Assembly (NCBI RefSeq): GCF_963662255.1 | Contig: NC_085047.1 | Coordinates: 95,363,619-95,427,618, forward strand | Direction of reading: 5' to 3' | From: Cinclus cinclus | Lineage: Eukaryota > Chordata > Aves > Passeriformes > Cinclidae | DNA: 64,000 nt | In this document: positions 13,061 to 26,319 of the stretch, in pieces | Position numbering within the stretch: the stretch's first letter is position 1 | Layout: each line of letters opens with the position of its first letter | The notes under the pieces: model-generated | Seen by the model: the letters and a program-made list of their open reading frames with translations, nothing else | Database searches by the model: none | Told to the model about the DNA's origin: nothing | Translations under genes and position numbers: made by a program

Positions 13061-15663
13061 TCAGTGAATGCTATGAACAAATGCAACAAACACATTCTGC
13101 CAGTGGCACTGGGGAGGACAGCTGAACAAGATCCCATGAAGTATTCTCTTTGGAACAGATTGGAGCTCTGAAATCAATATATTTTATGAAGCAATAATAC
13201 TGAAAAGAATTCCCTCCACAACTAAGCTCAGGTTTCTTTGAAGTCTGAAAAAGTGGTGCTTTTTTTTTTCATATGAAATGTTATATTTCTGTATCAAAAC
13301 ATTCTCTCGGGACCAGAACATGTGCAGAGTAACAAGGATCTGTGAAGCAAAATGAGATTTTTCACTGCAAAACAAAAGTTCATTTCAATTTCTTGAAGGA
13401 ATAGAGTGAAAAGAACATCAGCCATTTGTCACCATTGCAATTTCAGGAAAACAATTTACAAGAAATTCACAAAAGGTTAATTAGTTAAGGTAGGAGTTCT
13501 TTTGACACTTACCTGATATAAATCAGCAACAATATATGAATGTGTGCAATACATAGTTGATCTAGAAATCCTAAATAGTGATGGACCATATTTCTACTGA
13601 TATTAATGCTCATGGTGTTGAAATTATGTTTCACATATATATATATTTCACTCATATATGTATTAGTTTTCGCAATCATTTGTCATTAGAAACTAAACAA
13701 TGGTCTTTCTCTGTGGATAAAACAACCAGGATATAGGGATTAGAAAGTTATTTCACTTGCTATGAATTTTGCAGACCACAGAGAGGGCTTGTATTCATTG
13801 GAGAAAGGACTGAAAGTAAGCATAATGATCTGTTATGAATTATTAAATTCTTTCTTTGAATTTAAGCTTCGTATGCTGCAGCAGAATTTTCTAGGTAAAA
13901 TATTTCAACATGCTGGGCAATGGGGGAGATGGAGATTTTTAAAAATTTTCTTTTGGAGGGACTTTTTTTAAAAAAATCAGTTTGAAAATTCATGTTTCAT
14001 GCAGGAAAGGCAATGTCACAACAGACAGTACAGTTTCTCTCTTTCCATCTACTCCCACTTCTCTTTATGAACCACAAGCCTACAGGAAGGGAAAATAAGA
14101 CTATAGTTTAATTTTAATTTCCAAATATCTTTTAATAGAGGTATAATAATGTGTGTGATAATTATAAGAGGGAATTTTGAATAATAATGGTTAGTACTTT
14201 TAAAGAGCACAGAAATGTTATTGTTCTAACGTAAAGATAAGATTAATGCAAATAGACATGAATCCTATAAATATTTCTAAAATGTTTCTGTGCTCATAAT
14301 ATTTCAGAGCAGTAATTTGTTTCCTTAGCAGCACAGCAAGGAGAAGCAGATGACTTTCAGTTTTGCCTGGTTTGCTACCTGTCACCCTTTCCTCATAGCA
14401 AGGGTAGCACTAATTCTCCCTTCTGCTCTCTGCTGTCACCAGAAATTCTCTCCACCAAAGAAAAGACAACAGATGATAAAATTTGGCGAGAGTAATGTGC
14501 ATTTGTCTGGCCAGGAAAAGAAGCTGTCCTTTTGATAAAACCAGAAAAAAATACGCATAAATTTCATTTCCTCTTGTTTCTTCCTCAGTCAAGGTACAAA
14601 TCTGAGACTCCTCCAAGATGCCACAAATTTTCAGTAAGATTATAGGGACTCAGTTGCCTTTGAAATATCACTTATTTTATAAATACAGTTTGAATTGTCT
14701 ACAGTCTATCACAAGACATAGACAAAAATGGATAGACACAAAATGATATTGAATATGCCCACTGTTCTTACAAATTTTGCTAAAATTTCACTTTAATTTT
14801 AAAATTAACATGTAAACATCTACAAGTGAAATTTGTAAATCTTTTTAATTTAGGGATGTATCATTAGCCTGTCAGGTAACAATTATTTATTATGCAGATT
14901 AATTCTGACTGAAGTCAGACCATTTGTCAATATTGCCAGTGATGCGAGAGATTCCTTGGCAAAGCTTCTTAAAACTAACATCAGAAAGGTTTGCAAGCTT
15001 GTGTTGATTTTGGCCAGCTACTTCACTTTGCTTTTTTGGCATGAGAAACTTGTAGGACTGATCTTACGTCCCCACACTAGAGTTTGTCACTGTTAAAGCA
15101 GCATATTTGCACAACAAAGAAATGCTGTTCCCATTCCCTTTCTTGGATTTGTTCTTCCTTTTTTTCTTTTTTTGCTTTTCTTCATTTTCTTTCAAATTGT
15201 AAACAAATTGTAAAGCATTGTCATTCCCTGGACAAATTGTTGTTATACCTTCCCTGAAATATCTTACGTTTCATATTAATTCAGATACTGACCTTGGAGC
15301 TGGTCCATTTCCTATGTTCCATTTTTTTTCCATGATGAACTAACAGCACTGAATAGTTCATTCTCACAGGGAAATAAACCAAATGGTTAAATAAAAGTCC
15401 TAGCATAACAATTGCTCTTTGACATGGAAAGAATGCCAAAAGACAAGAGATTAGGCTGGTACACCACGAAGGATTACTCTAGAGAAAAGAACCTTATTAA
15501 TGTAACAACAGAAGAGGTCACATTCATTCTAGCAGACCAAATGCAGTGATTGAGATCAACTTGTTGTACTGCTTTTCAGACTAAAAGTACTGTTTGCTTA
15601 GGAGAATAGGTCAGTGTTTGCATTCTCATTTAGATGAAATGTCAAAACAATGTCACTTGGTTT

Positions 15664-16026
15664 GTTCAGCCTGGGAGTGACCTCATTGCAGTTACAACTT
15701 TTTTTTTGATGGGGAGAGGAGAGGCAAGCACCGATCTCCTCTGTGGTGCCCAGTTAAAGGACCACAGGGAAGGGCTTGAAGTTGTGTCGGGGAAGTTCAG
15801 GCTGGATATCAGGAAAAGGTTCTTCACCCAGAGGGTGGTTGGCCTCTGGAACAGACTCCGCAGGGAAGTAGTCACAGCACCAAGCCTGGCAGAGTTCAAG
15901 AACTTTTTGGAAAAATGATCTTAGGAAGATGGTGGGATTTTGGTGGCTGTTTTGTGCAAGACCAGGAGCTGGGCTTTGATGATTTTTGTGGGTCCCTTCC
16001 AGCCCAGGACATTCTATGATTCTGTC
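15664..16026 (+). mobile_element. CR1 LINE 3' end, type with the SINE-like tail
   Basis: This is a 5'-truncated CR1 holding the last part of ORF2 and the 3' UTR. The frame is open up to the TGA at 15916-15918 and reads DIRKRFFTQRVVGLWNRL, a run typical of the CR1 ORF2 C-terminus. The 3' UTR contains GTGGGTCCCTTCCAGCCCAG and finishes in ATTCTATGATTCTGTC, the tandem-octamer type of tail used by CR1. A nine-T run at about 15700 marks a slipped site. The 3' end resembles the tail of the SINE at 60993-61140 read on the minus strand. Truncated, so non-autonomous. Confidence 0.92.
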
Positions 16027-17590
16027 AAACACTTAATTTTCTGGACAAGCAATGGCAGACAGACACACACAGAGACACACATGTCTATTTATAAGAATTA
16101 ATGTTTATATATGAAAATTGTTACAATCACACAGTTTCATTTCAACAAACTGAGTTTTTAATGAATCACTATCATAATTCAACATAAAAAGGTACTGACT
16201 GTGTTATCTGGAACAACCTGAGCACTTGGAATCATCTTGCTATTGTTTTGAGAGAACCAAATTCCTTACAGCTTTGATATAAATGAACAATGTCTGGCAA
16301 TATGCTCCCTCCCACCTCCCCAAGAATAAATTGTCTGGAGTAGCAGTGCAAAAATAAGAGAAATAAGTACAATACAAGTCCTTAATGTCAAGGACTCATT
16401 TCTAGATCCAAGAGTTATAGCATTATCTTGGCTAACATCTCTCATAAGAGAGCTGCCTTAGGCTAGCACAGATCTTGCTTAGAGCTAGCAAAGAAACCAA
16501 GGAGAGAACTAGTGCTAAAGCAGCACAGATGGTCATTGCAATGCTTGAGATGGTTCACTCTCCAACCCTCTAGTTACTTCATAGGGACCCAAGAAAGGAA
16601 AAAGAGAAACAATATCTTCTGGCAAAAAATAGTGGAAAAAAAAAGGTACTGAGTACTAAGAAACCAGGGAACAATGCTGCCAACAGTCTCCTGTATCTGT
16701 GAGAATTATAGCACGGATGCAGTCATCATGAGAACACAGGTTTGCACAGCCTACCATCTTGACATTGTTAGGCTGGTTCTCTTTCCCCAGCATAACTTTG
16801 GGGAAACCCAAACTGAGTATTAGAATTGAATGTGATTTCTTTTTTTCATATTCTACATTACTGTGATTTTAAAATTATTTATCTTAAGACAGAAAACATA
16901 AAAGAAGAATATTAAACACTGAAGTTAAATTTGGCTCTAATAAATTCAAATATTTCAGTTAGGCAACACTGAAAATTTTTATTTTATTTTGACCTTCTTA
17001 ATTAGTATTTTTTCCTGACTATCATGTAATGTAATTTATGCCAATAAAACATGATATTTTTTCATCAATTTTACTTAAGACCTTTACTGCCATTTTAATC
17101 CCTCTCCCCATCCTATCTCCTGCCTATCTGTTTGTTTTATTCCCTGAATAAAACCAAACACAACATATATTTGATAGACTGGAATATCTGTATTAGTCAA
17201 ATTATACAACCCAATTATAATTATGGCAATATTTACTAGTTGAATTATACTTCTAATTCACAATTACTAATTACTATTCAGTATGCATTACACCAAATAT
17301 ACAGAAGAAATACTGCATTTTTGTTTCATTATATGTGCTTCAAGATATGGGGTTTGTGATGAAACTCAGAGTAATAATTAAATAAGGCTGGGCTGAGCAA
17401 CACTGCCTGAAAAATTTGCAAATGAGCAGAGCAGACATTTATGATTTCCACACACACTGAAGATCACTGAAATAAGATAAAGGGATATCCAAAATGTCAT
17501 ACTGTCAGCACTTGTCATGTCAAGCCAGAAGAATATGTGAGCATGAAAACTGTAATGCACCTTAGGATCTAAATTATGGTTCATAAAACT

Positions 17591-17602
17591 GGGGGGGGGG
17601 GG
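17591..17602. repeat. Poly(G) run of 12
   Basis: Twelve consecutive G are read directly, followed by A-rich DNA. Runs of this kind are rare in such AT-rich surroundings. Confidence 0.9.
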
Positions 17603-17828
17603 AAAAATCAAAAATACAATCACTTTCAACTTCTATACACTGTTAAATGATATTCCCTCCATCTTAATGCTAGGAAAATGTTCTGTCCTACCTCTTGATA
17701 TATTTACAAGCTTGAATGCAGGGAAAGCCCCATGGATGTAATATGAATAACTGATCATAGAAAAAATAGGAATAAACAATTGGTACTTTAAAAAACTCAA
17801 CCAACCAGTCAAATTTCATCTGCACCCC

Positions 17829-17887
17829 TAAAAAACAAAACAAAACAAACAAAAAAAAACCCAATTAAAAAAACCACCAAAAACTAA
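17829..17887. repeat. A-rich (AAAAC)-type tract
   Basis: About 60 bases of A runs broken by single C, with AAAAC units. It is low-complexity, possibly a decayed poly(A). Confidence 0.8.
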
Positions 17888-18389
17888 AGAAACTCCCAAG
17901 GAAATCCCCAAAGACATTCACTTCTAACTTCCAGGTGATTGAACTACAAAGAAATTACTTTTTCCCCACATGTTTTCTTCCCTTGTTCTGAAAGGTGTAA
18001 GTGATCACACATCTTCATAATATCTTCTGGTTTTACTTGTTTAGCACTTTCTTTGTCTTTGCACACATGAAAGACTTTGTCTGTTCCAACAGCTTATAAA
18101 ATAGGAACTTAGTATGTGGGAAAGTGGATGCAAGAGCAGAGGCTACTTCATATCCCTGCCCTGGCCCCAAACAGTACTGAAGATGTAGATGGATTTTCAA
18201 TATAGGCATGATGAACTTTTATCACATAACCTACCTACTATTGAAATATTTTCCACACACAAACCTGGACTGCATTAATGCCTGCATCTGCTTTCATCAG
18301 CCAGTCTTTCACTTGTTTTAAAGCTGCTTGGCTTATCATTTCAGCTTTTCCAGAGAGATGGAGTAGATGGAACTTGATTTTGGCATGAG

Positions 18390-19075
18390 AACATCATGAA
18401 GTTCCACAACCCTAGCATGCGTTAGGGCAGTCCCAGACACAAGTACAGACTGTGAGAAGAATTCATTGAGAGAAGTCCTGCAGAGAAGGACTTGAGGTTC
18501 TGCGGGATGAAAAAGCTGGACATGAGCTGGCTATGTGCATTTGCAGCCCAGAAAACAAATTGTACTCTGGGCTGAATCCAAAGAAGTGTGGGCAGCAGGG
18601 TGAGAGATGATTCTGCCCCTCTGCTCTGCTCTTGTGAGATCACACCTGGCATACGGTGTCCAGCTGTGGGGTCACCAATAAAATAGAGGTGGGACCTATT
18701 AAAGCCGGTCTAGAGGAAGGCCACAAAGTTGATCAGGGAGCTCAAGAACCTCTCCTATGAAAACAGGCTGAGAGTCGGGGTTGTTCAGCCTGGGAAGTGT
18801 CTAAGGGCATGTCATTTCAAGATTTTGGTACTAAATGGAATTTTATAAAGAAGGATAGTGACTTTACACAAAGGTAGATAGCAACAGGACAAGGGGGAAC
18901 AATTTTAAACAATTTTAAAAATTGAGAGATTTAGATGAGATGTTAAGGAGAAAATCCTCAGTGTGAGGGTGGTAAGGCACTGGAACAGATTTCCCAGAGC
19001 ATTGTGGGTGCCCCATTCCTAGAGTGTCCAAGGTCAGATTGGATGGAATCCTGAACTCAACCCCGGGCTGGAATC
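18390..19075 (+). mobile_element. CR1 LINE, 5'-truncated copy
   Basis: Landmarks occur in CR1 order: GGGCAGTCCCAGACACAAGT, GAGAAGGACTTGAGGTTC, GAAAAAGCTGGACATGAGC, TTGCAGCCCAGAAAAC, ATTCTGCCCCTCTGC, GTGTCCAGCTGTGGGG, then GGCACTGGAACAG. They encode the thumb and C-terminal region of ORF2 in intact elements. Frame shifts and small deletions (for example around 18800-18870) break the reading frame. Similarity to the expected 3' part fades at about 19060-19075, where another CR1 tail begins. Confidence 0.9.
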
Positions 19076-19113
19076 ACCACAATGGTGAAAGTAATTCAGC
19101 ATGTGTAATATTT

Positions 19114-19288
19114 GCCAGAGAGGTTTGTGAAGTCCCCATCCATAAAGGTGTTCAAGGCCCGACTCTAAGAGGCCTGAGGATTCTGGCCCTTATTTAGTAC
19201 TGACTCTATTTTGTGCACAAGGCTGGCTTGTGGAACAGAACCCTTCAGAGCACCGTTCGTCTCTGTATTATCTTATGGTCCTGTAAAA
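19114..19288 (+). mobile_element. Second CR1 3' tail in tandem
   Basis: After the previous CR1 has already passed its CACTGGAACAG...GTGGGTGCCCC section, the same section appears again as GCCAGAGAGGTTTGTGAAG followed by CCATCCATAAAGGTGTTC. It finishes in a decayed tail ending TTATCTTATGGTCCTGT. It is a separate, shorter CR1 3' fragment in the same orientation. Confidence 0.7.
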
Positions 19289-19395
19289 TGGCAAGAAAAA
19301 ATGACAGAAAGTCTAGTGTTGTGATATTGAGGCATTTCTTGCTAATATTCTGAATAATATTTTTGAAAAATTGTAAGAAAAATCATAACATGTTG

Positions 19396-19411
19396 TTTTT
19401 TTTTTTTTTTT
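19396..19411. repeat. Poly(T) run of 16
   Basis: Sixteen consecutive T are read directly. Confidence 0.9.
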
Positions 19412-19622
19412 ATGGAGTTCTTGATCAATTTACAAGTAAGATCAGTGAGAGTTTTGTTACCAATTGGAAAGTTGTGGTAAGAATGGGTAAAATATCTTAG
19501 CCTGCATTTATCACAATAATGCATGTCTAAGCATATCTACCATTCTTTCTTGATCACGGCTGGAACACTGAAATAACCTTACATAGCTCCTGTTTTAAAT
19601 GAAGTTATCATATGCAACATTG

Positions 19623-19625
<3 letters not shown>

Positions 19626-19659
<34 letters not shown>
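19626..19659. repeat. (TA)n microsatellite
   Basis: About 17 uninterrupted TA units. The tract is self-complementary, so it could form cruciform or hairpin structure and is expected to vary in length. Confidence 0.95.
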
Positions 19660-19662
<3 letters not shown>

Positions 19663-20288
19663 ACTATATTTTTAATACATTAATATACAGTATCATGCAA
19701 TATGTAATAAGTTTTTGATTTTCTCCTAGTGGGGAATATTTTGTTCAATGGCATTGCTTTTTAATAAACAATTTTCTAAAATTAGAAACTTTTCTTTAGA
19801 TACCTGAGGTGGTGGTAGAAACCTTTGTAGCAGGAGTACAGCACCCACAATGTTGTGAGAATCACTGGGGAAAAGGAATTTTTTTCCAATTGAAGAAGTC
19901 ATATTTTCTGAGAATATAAACTATCTGCTGGTTTCTGATGCTTTGCTTTCAAATTGTTTTTTGAACTAAATGTGTATTGGACCAAAACTTGAAGAAATTA
20001 TCAAAAGAGAATTTCTAAGTGTGTATATATATAAATACATATATATATAAGAATAATTATAACCTCCTTATACATAGTTTCTGGGTTTTTTTTCAATGTT
20101 TTCTGTGATATATGCATAAATATTTTTCTGAAGAGAAATTTATAAGCTATTTTGGATTTAAGAAAATTCAATTCTGTTTTTCAGTATATAGTCAATATAA
20201 TGTGCTCTGAATGACAAAACTGTAGCATGATGTACCTCTTCAGGCTTTCTTGTTGCCCTTAATATCCCTTGATAGTTTCAGGTCCAGA

Positions 20289-20311
20289 TTTTTTTTTTTT
20301 TTTTTTTTTTT
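20289..20311. repeat. Poly(T) run of 23
   Basis: Twenty-three consecutive T are read directly. No retroposon body is recognised on either side. Confidence 0.9.
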
Positions 20312-23300
20312 AGTATAGAGACATATATTTGATAAAATTTCAGTGACAAAGGAAATAGATAAAGATCTTGAGACGTATTTTCTATAATGGGACTATAGGA
20401 AGAGTGTGTAATAATATGCAAGAACAGAAATATGTGATAAGTATTAGGAAATATAATGCACAGTAATTAATTTTAATCTAATTTTATTCTGCCAACATAT
20501 AAAATACACAGCTATTAATCAGTACAAATGTACATAGAACTATTTCAATCATACTTGGATTCTAATCTTTCCAGCTATTCCAACTCTAATACAAAGAAAT
20601 AATACGTCCCAAATACCTCAATAAAAAAGTTCTTAGAAAAATTTGAAGAATATAAAGATTTTTATACAACTGTGCAGCATCCCATTGTTCTTCATGTTGT
20701 TTGCTTCATCATGTAATGAAAGTAACATTGAGATACATGAGAGATTATTCTTGGAGGGAAACTGGAATATTATTTCAGGCAAAATGAAGTTGAAACAAAT
20801 AGTGAGTGAGGAAAAGCACTATGTTTCCACTACACCAGCTGGAATGTGAACTGCAGTATCTTAGTGGAATTTGTACATTAATTATTCTTTGGACCACTTG
20901 TCCATTCAACACATACTGAAGAGAAGCACATTAATGTAAATAGTAATTTACAATTAATAAATTAAAAAACAATTAATAAATTATTCAAGAAGACTTCATG
21001 AGATCATGTTTTCAGACATGCAGTTATTTATGGCATAATAGATTGAATATGTATTGACAGCATAGCCACATGAAGTGGCCATGAAGAACTTTTGCATATT
21101 ACATTACCAACCATTGCATATTTTTAATTTCTTTGTATTTTCACACAAAATGAACTCCATATTTAAAAATATTTAATGCTGTGAAAAATGGATCATTAAC
21201 AGCATTTACTTAGAATCACCTTTAGTAATGCTGACTTGTATCATGTTTATAATCTCTAAGGTAAGACCATATTGAGCATACTGCTTGCTGAATCCCACAA
21301 AACTTTAAAAATTGATTAGCTTCCTTTTGCTTCCTATAGAGATTGATAGATTAATCAATCTTGATAAGATAAACAAAACAATGAAAGTCTCACACTTAAT
21401 TTCTTTCACTGTTTTTATCTTAACTTGTAATACCATTTTATTTAAAACCTGAGTACATTGTTTTGCTATCTCAAAATCAATGCAATCTCTGAAGATTTAC
21501 AATTAAATCCTCAAAAGGACAAGGTGCAGATGTTTGGGGGGTTTTTGGTGCTATTGCTAAAAAATTGTTTGGGGTAGTTGGAAATTTATCATGGAAATTT
21601 ATTTTAAGTTCAAATACTAAAACCATAACCCATACCATCATCATATTTAATTTTATTTAGTGATTTGTATTTCTGAATTATTGTTTGGCTAATCCTAAAG
21701 CTGTAATGCAGCTTCTGTTGCATACACTTTTCCTGAAATCAGTTTTATTTCCTGAAATGAGTTTAAACTGCATAGTAAATTCAACAAGAAGTCTTGATTT
21801 CCGAACATGTTTGGAGTCCTATCTAGCACACTACCCAATCAGAGAGAATATTTTTTTCTCTCATTTTTAAATTTGATGTAAAGTTTTATGTAATCTTGTC
21901 ACTGAAAGACTTTTTTCTCCTTTCTGCCTTTCTCATCATCTTTCTGCTCTGCTTCTGCTCACAGATCTTCTCTTTTATAGTCTATTTAGCTCTAACCTGC
22001 CAATTATCTTTCTCAAAAAAACAAGTAATTCTGGTGTCTGCAAAAAATTATGTTTATCTGTAGGTAGTTTAACTGCGTTAATAACAGGTGAATAATCTCC
22101 TGAAAAAGGGATGTAGCTGTTATTATTGCGTTATTTTGTTTCACTGTGTTTTTTTTTCCAAACAACACAGTCATTTTGCACAATAAATTTATCAGTTTAG
22201 AAAATACAAGCAATTTAAGTGCTTCAGCGCTTATCTTAATACAGGTGTAGAGGTTGCATATGGAAGGGTTAATATTCAGCCTATTCTGTTCTGTAAAGAC
22301 AATTTCATTTTCTGCGTAATGAGAACAGATTTATAATACAGTTACATGAACATAGCTTAAAAATTACCTGTATAAATTGCTATGTGATGAGATAACATGA
22401 ACAACGGAGACTGAACTGTTTGAATAGGAACTTTCAGAGTTCCACTTCCAATAAATTGATAGCTACTCCTCTCAGAAATAACCTTTCATTTAGAACTATT
22501 CAGATATTTTCGGTGTGCTGCACAATCTCTTTTTGAACCCTTGGATTATAAAACATTATGAAGCAGTAACATAATCTTACTTTGTTCTTTTGTCTAGTAC
22601 AATTTTATATGTTACATTTCACTGTTTAAACAATGTCAAAAAATCTTGTATGTAAAATCAGTAAATCATTTTTAAAACAGACTTTAGCTATGACTCTGGA
22701 CAAGTGATTGGAACTTCTTTTTCACTACTTTGTTTTTTCAGACATTTTGTATTTTGGGGAAAGTATAATATATTTTATCATTGAGAAGGTTTTCCAAGTG
22801 GGAGTGAGTTAATCCTGTACTTTCACTGCTATATTAGTTTGTTTATTTTTAATAAAAGGTATGACTCTGAGATGTCAAAGAAATGCCTAGCAGAGAAAGG
22901 AAAAATTTGGACTCAGTATCTCAACACTTATGTTACTAAAAGCACGACTGTACTTTTGCAACTTGCTTTTAAGTTACAGAAGAGCATTTATTCAGCAGGT
23001 CCAATATTTTCTTACTGATATTTTCTAAATTTTTCATGATTCCCTTAAACAAGGCAAAGTGCCTGGACAATCTATATGTTTCGTACATTAAGAAGAAAAC
23101 ACAAGTTATCTCAGATATTTATTCTTAGAAAAAGTTCAGGTAAATCAAATACATGAAATGACTTATGCTCTTTGACATGCAATCTCTCAGACTATCAGAA
23201 AACTGAAGTTAGTAGTTGAAGTTAATAAAACACTAATTTCACATAATGCTTTGCCCTATGCTGAGCATTGGGTGCATAGTAGAATTGTGCAATTTCTGTC

Positions 23301-24448
23301 TATTACTGAAAAGTGTTGTTATTTAAAAAGTACAACACAAACTGTGCCAAATATGATGAGTCCATCTACGTTCCCAGCAGCTGAGAACTAAATGCTACAC
23401 CATCTGCTTGTTGAAATAAGATGGCATGCTGAAATGTTCCGGTGGAATATCCATTGAATGCCAATTCTGGTTGTTGTTCCTAGTAGTCAGGGGATTTCTT
23501 ATTATTTTAATGCAGTTTGGTCCCCGTCATCTTTGTAAGAGAAAAAGATCTTTTGAAAGCATCCCCTTTTACCATACCTGTGAGAGCAGAATAGACAGAG
23601 ATTGATTGAATCTTTTTATGTACTTGATTTCCCTTTCCTTTCAGACAATCAAATATAAGAATGTAGTATATAAATGCAAGTCAAAGTCAAATTAACTGGC
23701 ACAGATAACTGTTTTAATAATAACAAAAAGAAAGAATTAAGACTGATAGAACAAAGTCAATTCCCTTCTGATGAGAATTATGAAATGCTTTTGGGTTTGA
23801 TTAGTTTTCTGAGAAAAGAAATAGCTAGCAACAGATAAAATGAGAACGTGTTACTGCCAGAACTGCCTTTTCTGCATATATGCATTATACATTACACACT
23901 ATATTGAAAAATTATGCTAAAAGAATGTCAAAGTTCTAAAGTTAGGGATTACAGAATTAAGGATGACAGCATTCTCAATCTTCTTGCCTGTGCAAATACA
24001 ATTTGATACAGTCTTTGCATACACAATTAGATAGCATTTTATCCCACAACTCCTGTCTCTTTCAGTGAATATTAATTTTGATACAGCCATTGCAGAAAGC
24101 TTCTTTTTCTATTGGTATACACACTTATTCAGCTGCCATTTGACAAAGCAGCTCATGCTTTTCATCTTCCAAATACTGTTTACATCCCAAATCTCCAGTA
24201 ACCCAAATCTCTAAGTAACCTGCCTCTTCTGTGCCCAGTTTAGGAACTGTCAACAGAAAGTGATCTTTATAGCCAGTACCATGATATTTTCAACCTTTGC
24301 AGCAGTGTATCATCTCTAGAAAATTGAAATAATGCTAAAAAAATTGATTTCTCCTAAGGTACTACTCCATTTTTTCTACATATTTTTGTCCTTAAAACAG
24401 ATTTATTTTTCTACGAAGATATCATGTGCATTTTTTTCCTCTTTTTCC

Positions 24449-24680
24449 AGTGAAAATTACCTCTCAGATCATTGAACCCAACCTGCAGCCTAACACAGCT
24501 AACACTGCCAAGGCCACCACTAAACCATGTCCTTTAGCACCATATCTAGGCATACTTTTAATTGTCCCACTCTCCCAGTGATTCCACCACTTCCCTGGGC
24601 AGACTGTTCCAATGTTTGACCACCCTTTCAGTGAAGAAATTTTTCCTAGCACCCAATCTAAACCTCCCCTGGTAGGTTAA
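24449..24680 (-). mobile_element. CR1 LINE 3' fragment
   Basis: Read on the minus strand this is the 3' part of a CR1. On the plus strand it shows CACTGCCAAGGCCACCACTA, CACTTCCCTGGGCAGACTG, CAATGTTTGACCACC and GTGAAGAAATTTTTCCTAGC. These are reverse complements of typical CR1 ORF2 C-terminal sequence. The LINE tail lies at the left edge and is poorly preserved. It is a short dead copy. Confidence 0.85.
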
Positions 24681-26319
24681 TGACTGGATGCAATATTATT
24701 AGAAGTTCTTTCCATCATTAATAGTTATATAGGTTTGTTGGGGGTTTTCCATTAGTCTTTTCATTTTGGCCTACTTTCCATGAAATGTAGATCCATATCA
24801 CTTGTCTCAACATACCAGTGACCAATTAAAATGAGTAAATAATGAAAAAAAAAAACAAAACAAAGCTGGTAGGTTTTGCAAAGTTCATTCCAGTTTTTGA
24901 ATGTGAAACACAGTTTTCCCAATTGGCTACTGTTTTAAGCCAGGGAAAAAAAACAACCAACTGAAGTGGAGCCTTCACCTTCAGTAAACACTGCCAGGGA
25001 AAAGAGGAAATTGGCTTGGTGGTCTCAAACCTTTAAAAGGACTGCCACCTCCAGACGGGCCCACAACACTGGATTTGGCCATGTTGGGTCTTAAAGAGAG
25101 AGTAACATGTTTTGGGCACACCTAGAAATGGCATACAATAATGTTTTGGGTAACTCATGACAGCATACTATGAATCTATTTTCATAGAGGTAGATATTAA
25201 TGCTCCCATTCTTCATTGCTTTATAATGTCACGAGTATCTGAAAATATAGTAGAAAATAATGCTGTCAAAATTATGCTGTCCACTGTTTTGAAATTATGT
25301 AGATAATTTGAGAAAATTTTCTATAAATAACTTTTTGAAATACTACAATGATCCAGACTTGTGTACAAACCCTAATAGTCTGAAATAAGTTTATTATCAG
25401 TCATCTTTCAACCTGACTTCATAATTACCCTGCAGCAAGCTATAGCTTTAACATTACAATTTCAGTAAGAGGATAAAATAAAGGTTTGTGCAATAGATAT
25501 ATCTTTTGTCTAGCTGGTGATCAGGGGGTTGCAGGTGAGTGCATAAGCAGTGCACTTGGGTAGGTTTTTTCCTGGCTGCTGAGGAATTGCACAGCAAGTC
25601 TCTCTGAAGATAAGGTAATTCAGTGACTTGTGATTGATGGAAGTCAATTCATTTTACAACAAAGTTTTTCACTCACTCTTGCAGAATATCCGGGCAGGAA
25701 TCTCAGTCAGTTCTGGAGATCATAAATGAAAATGCCAGAAGAAAAAAGGATAATAAGAATGAGAGGTTTGATTTAAATATTTCCAAGTGACATCTAAAGT
25801 GATTTTATCTGAAATATATTTACATTTGCTGCTAGTTGAAACTTCTTAATTAGTGATGTGTGAACTCTTGGTCTCCCTGAGGACTATTACCCAAAGAAGA
25901 TCTAGTGTAGATTTAAGAAAACACAATAATTTTGAAAACATTATTTATAGAATCAGTTGAAAATTGGTTGACAAAGTGCAACCAGGTGAAAAGCTTGGTT
26001 TCCACACCTATAAATTGCTCTGGCAAAAGCCATTCTTGAATTTTTGTAGTTTTCCTTTAAACTAAATATCTTCCTCCTTTATTTACACATATCATTTGGT
26101 GAAGAAAAGCTCATAGACTTGGAGTCACATTTAGAAACAGCTAAACCTCCTATTTATGTAAACAAACATTTGTGTCAGTTTAAAATCAGGGTTGCAATTT
26201 TGGAAGGCAATTTAAACCCATTTTGCTAAGGATATAAGGGCTATTTTTCTATATTTTTGTATATGTTCCCCTATGTATGTGTTATCCTATATTGACCCTT
26301 GGACTAATTTTTTATTCCC
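24681..26319. other. AT-rich unique DNA, no gene seen
   Basis: No recognised gene or repeat. A short GC-richer patch occurs near 25040-25090. Confidence 0.5.

Larger units (their letters stand above)
5513..15663. other. 10-kb repeat-poor AT-rich stretch, no gene seen
   Basis: No CR1, LTR or SINE is recognised across roughly 10 kb, although the rest of the window has an element every few kilobases. Only a small tandem repeat (6332-6411) and T/G or CTTT runs are seen. The longest open frames are under 100 codons and look random. Old repeats too diverged to read by eye may be present. Confidence 0.5.
16027..18389. other. AT-rich unique DNA, no gene seen
   Basis: No recognised mobile element. 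It includes a run of 12 G (17591-17602) and an A/C-rich tract (17829-17887). A somewhat less AT-rich patch at about 16200-16800 could hide an old repeat, but I cannot name one. Confidence 0.5.
19289..24448. other. AT-rich unique DNA, no gene seen
   Basis: About 5.2 kb without a recognised interspersed repeat or gene. It holds a (TA)n array (19626-19659) and T runs at 19396-19411 and 20289-20311. Open frames are all below 70 codons. Confidence 0.5.
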
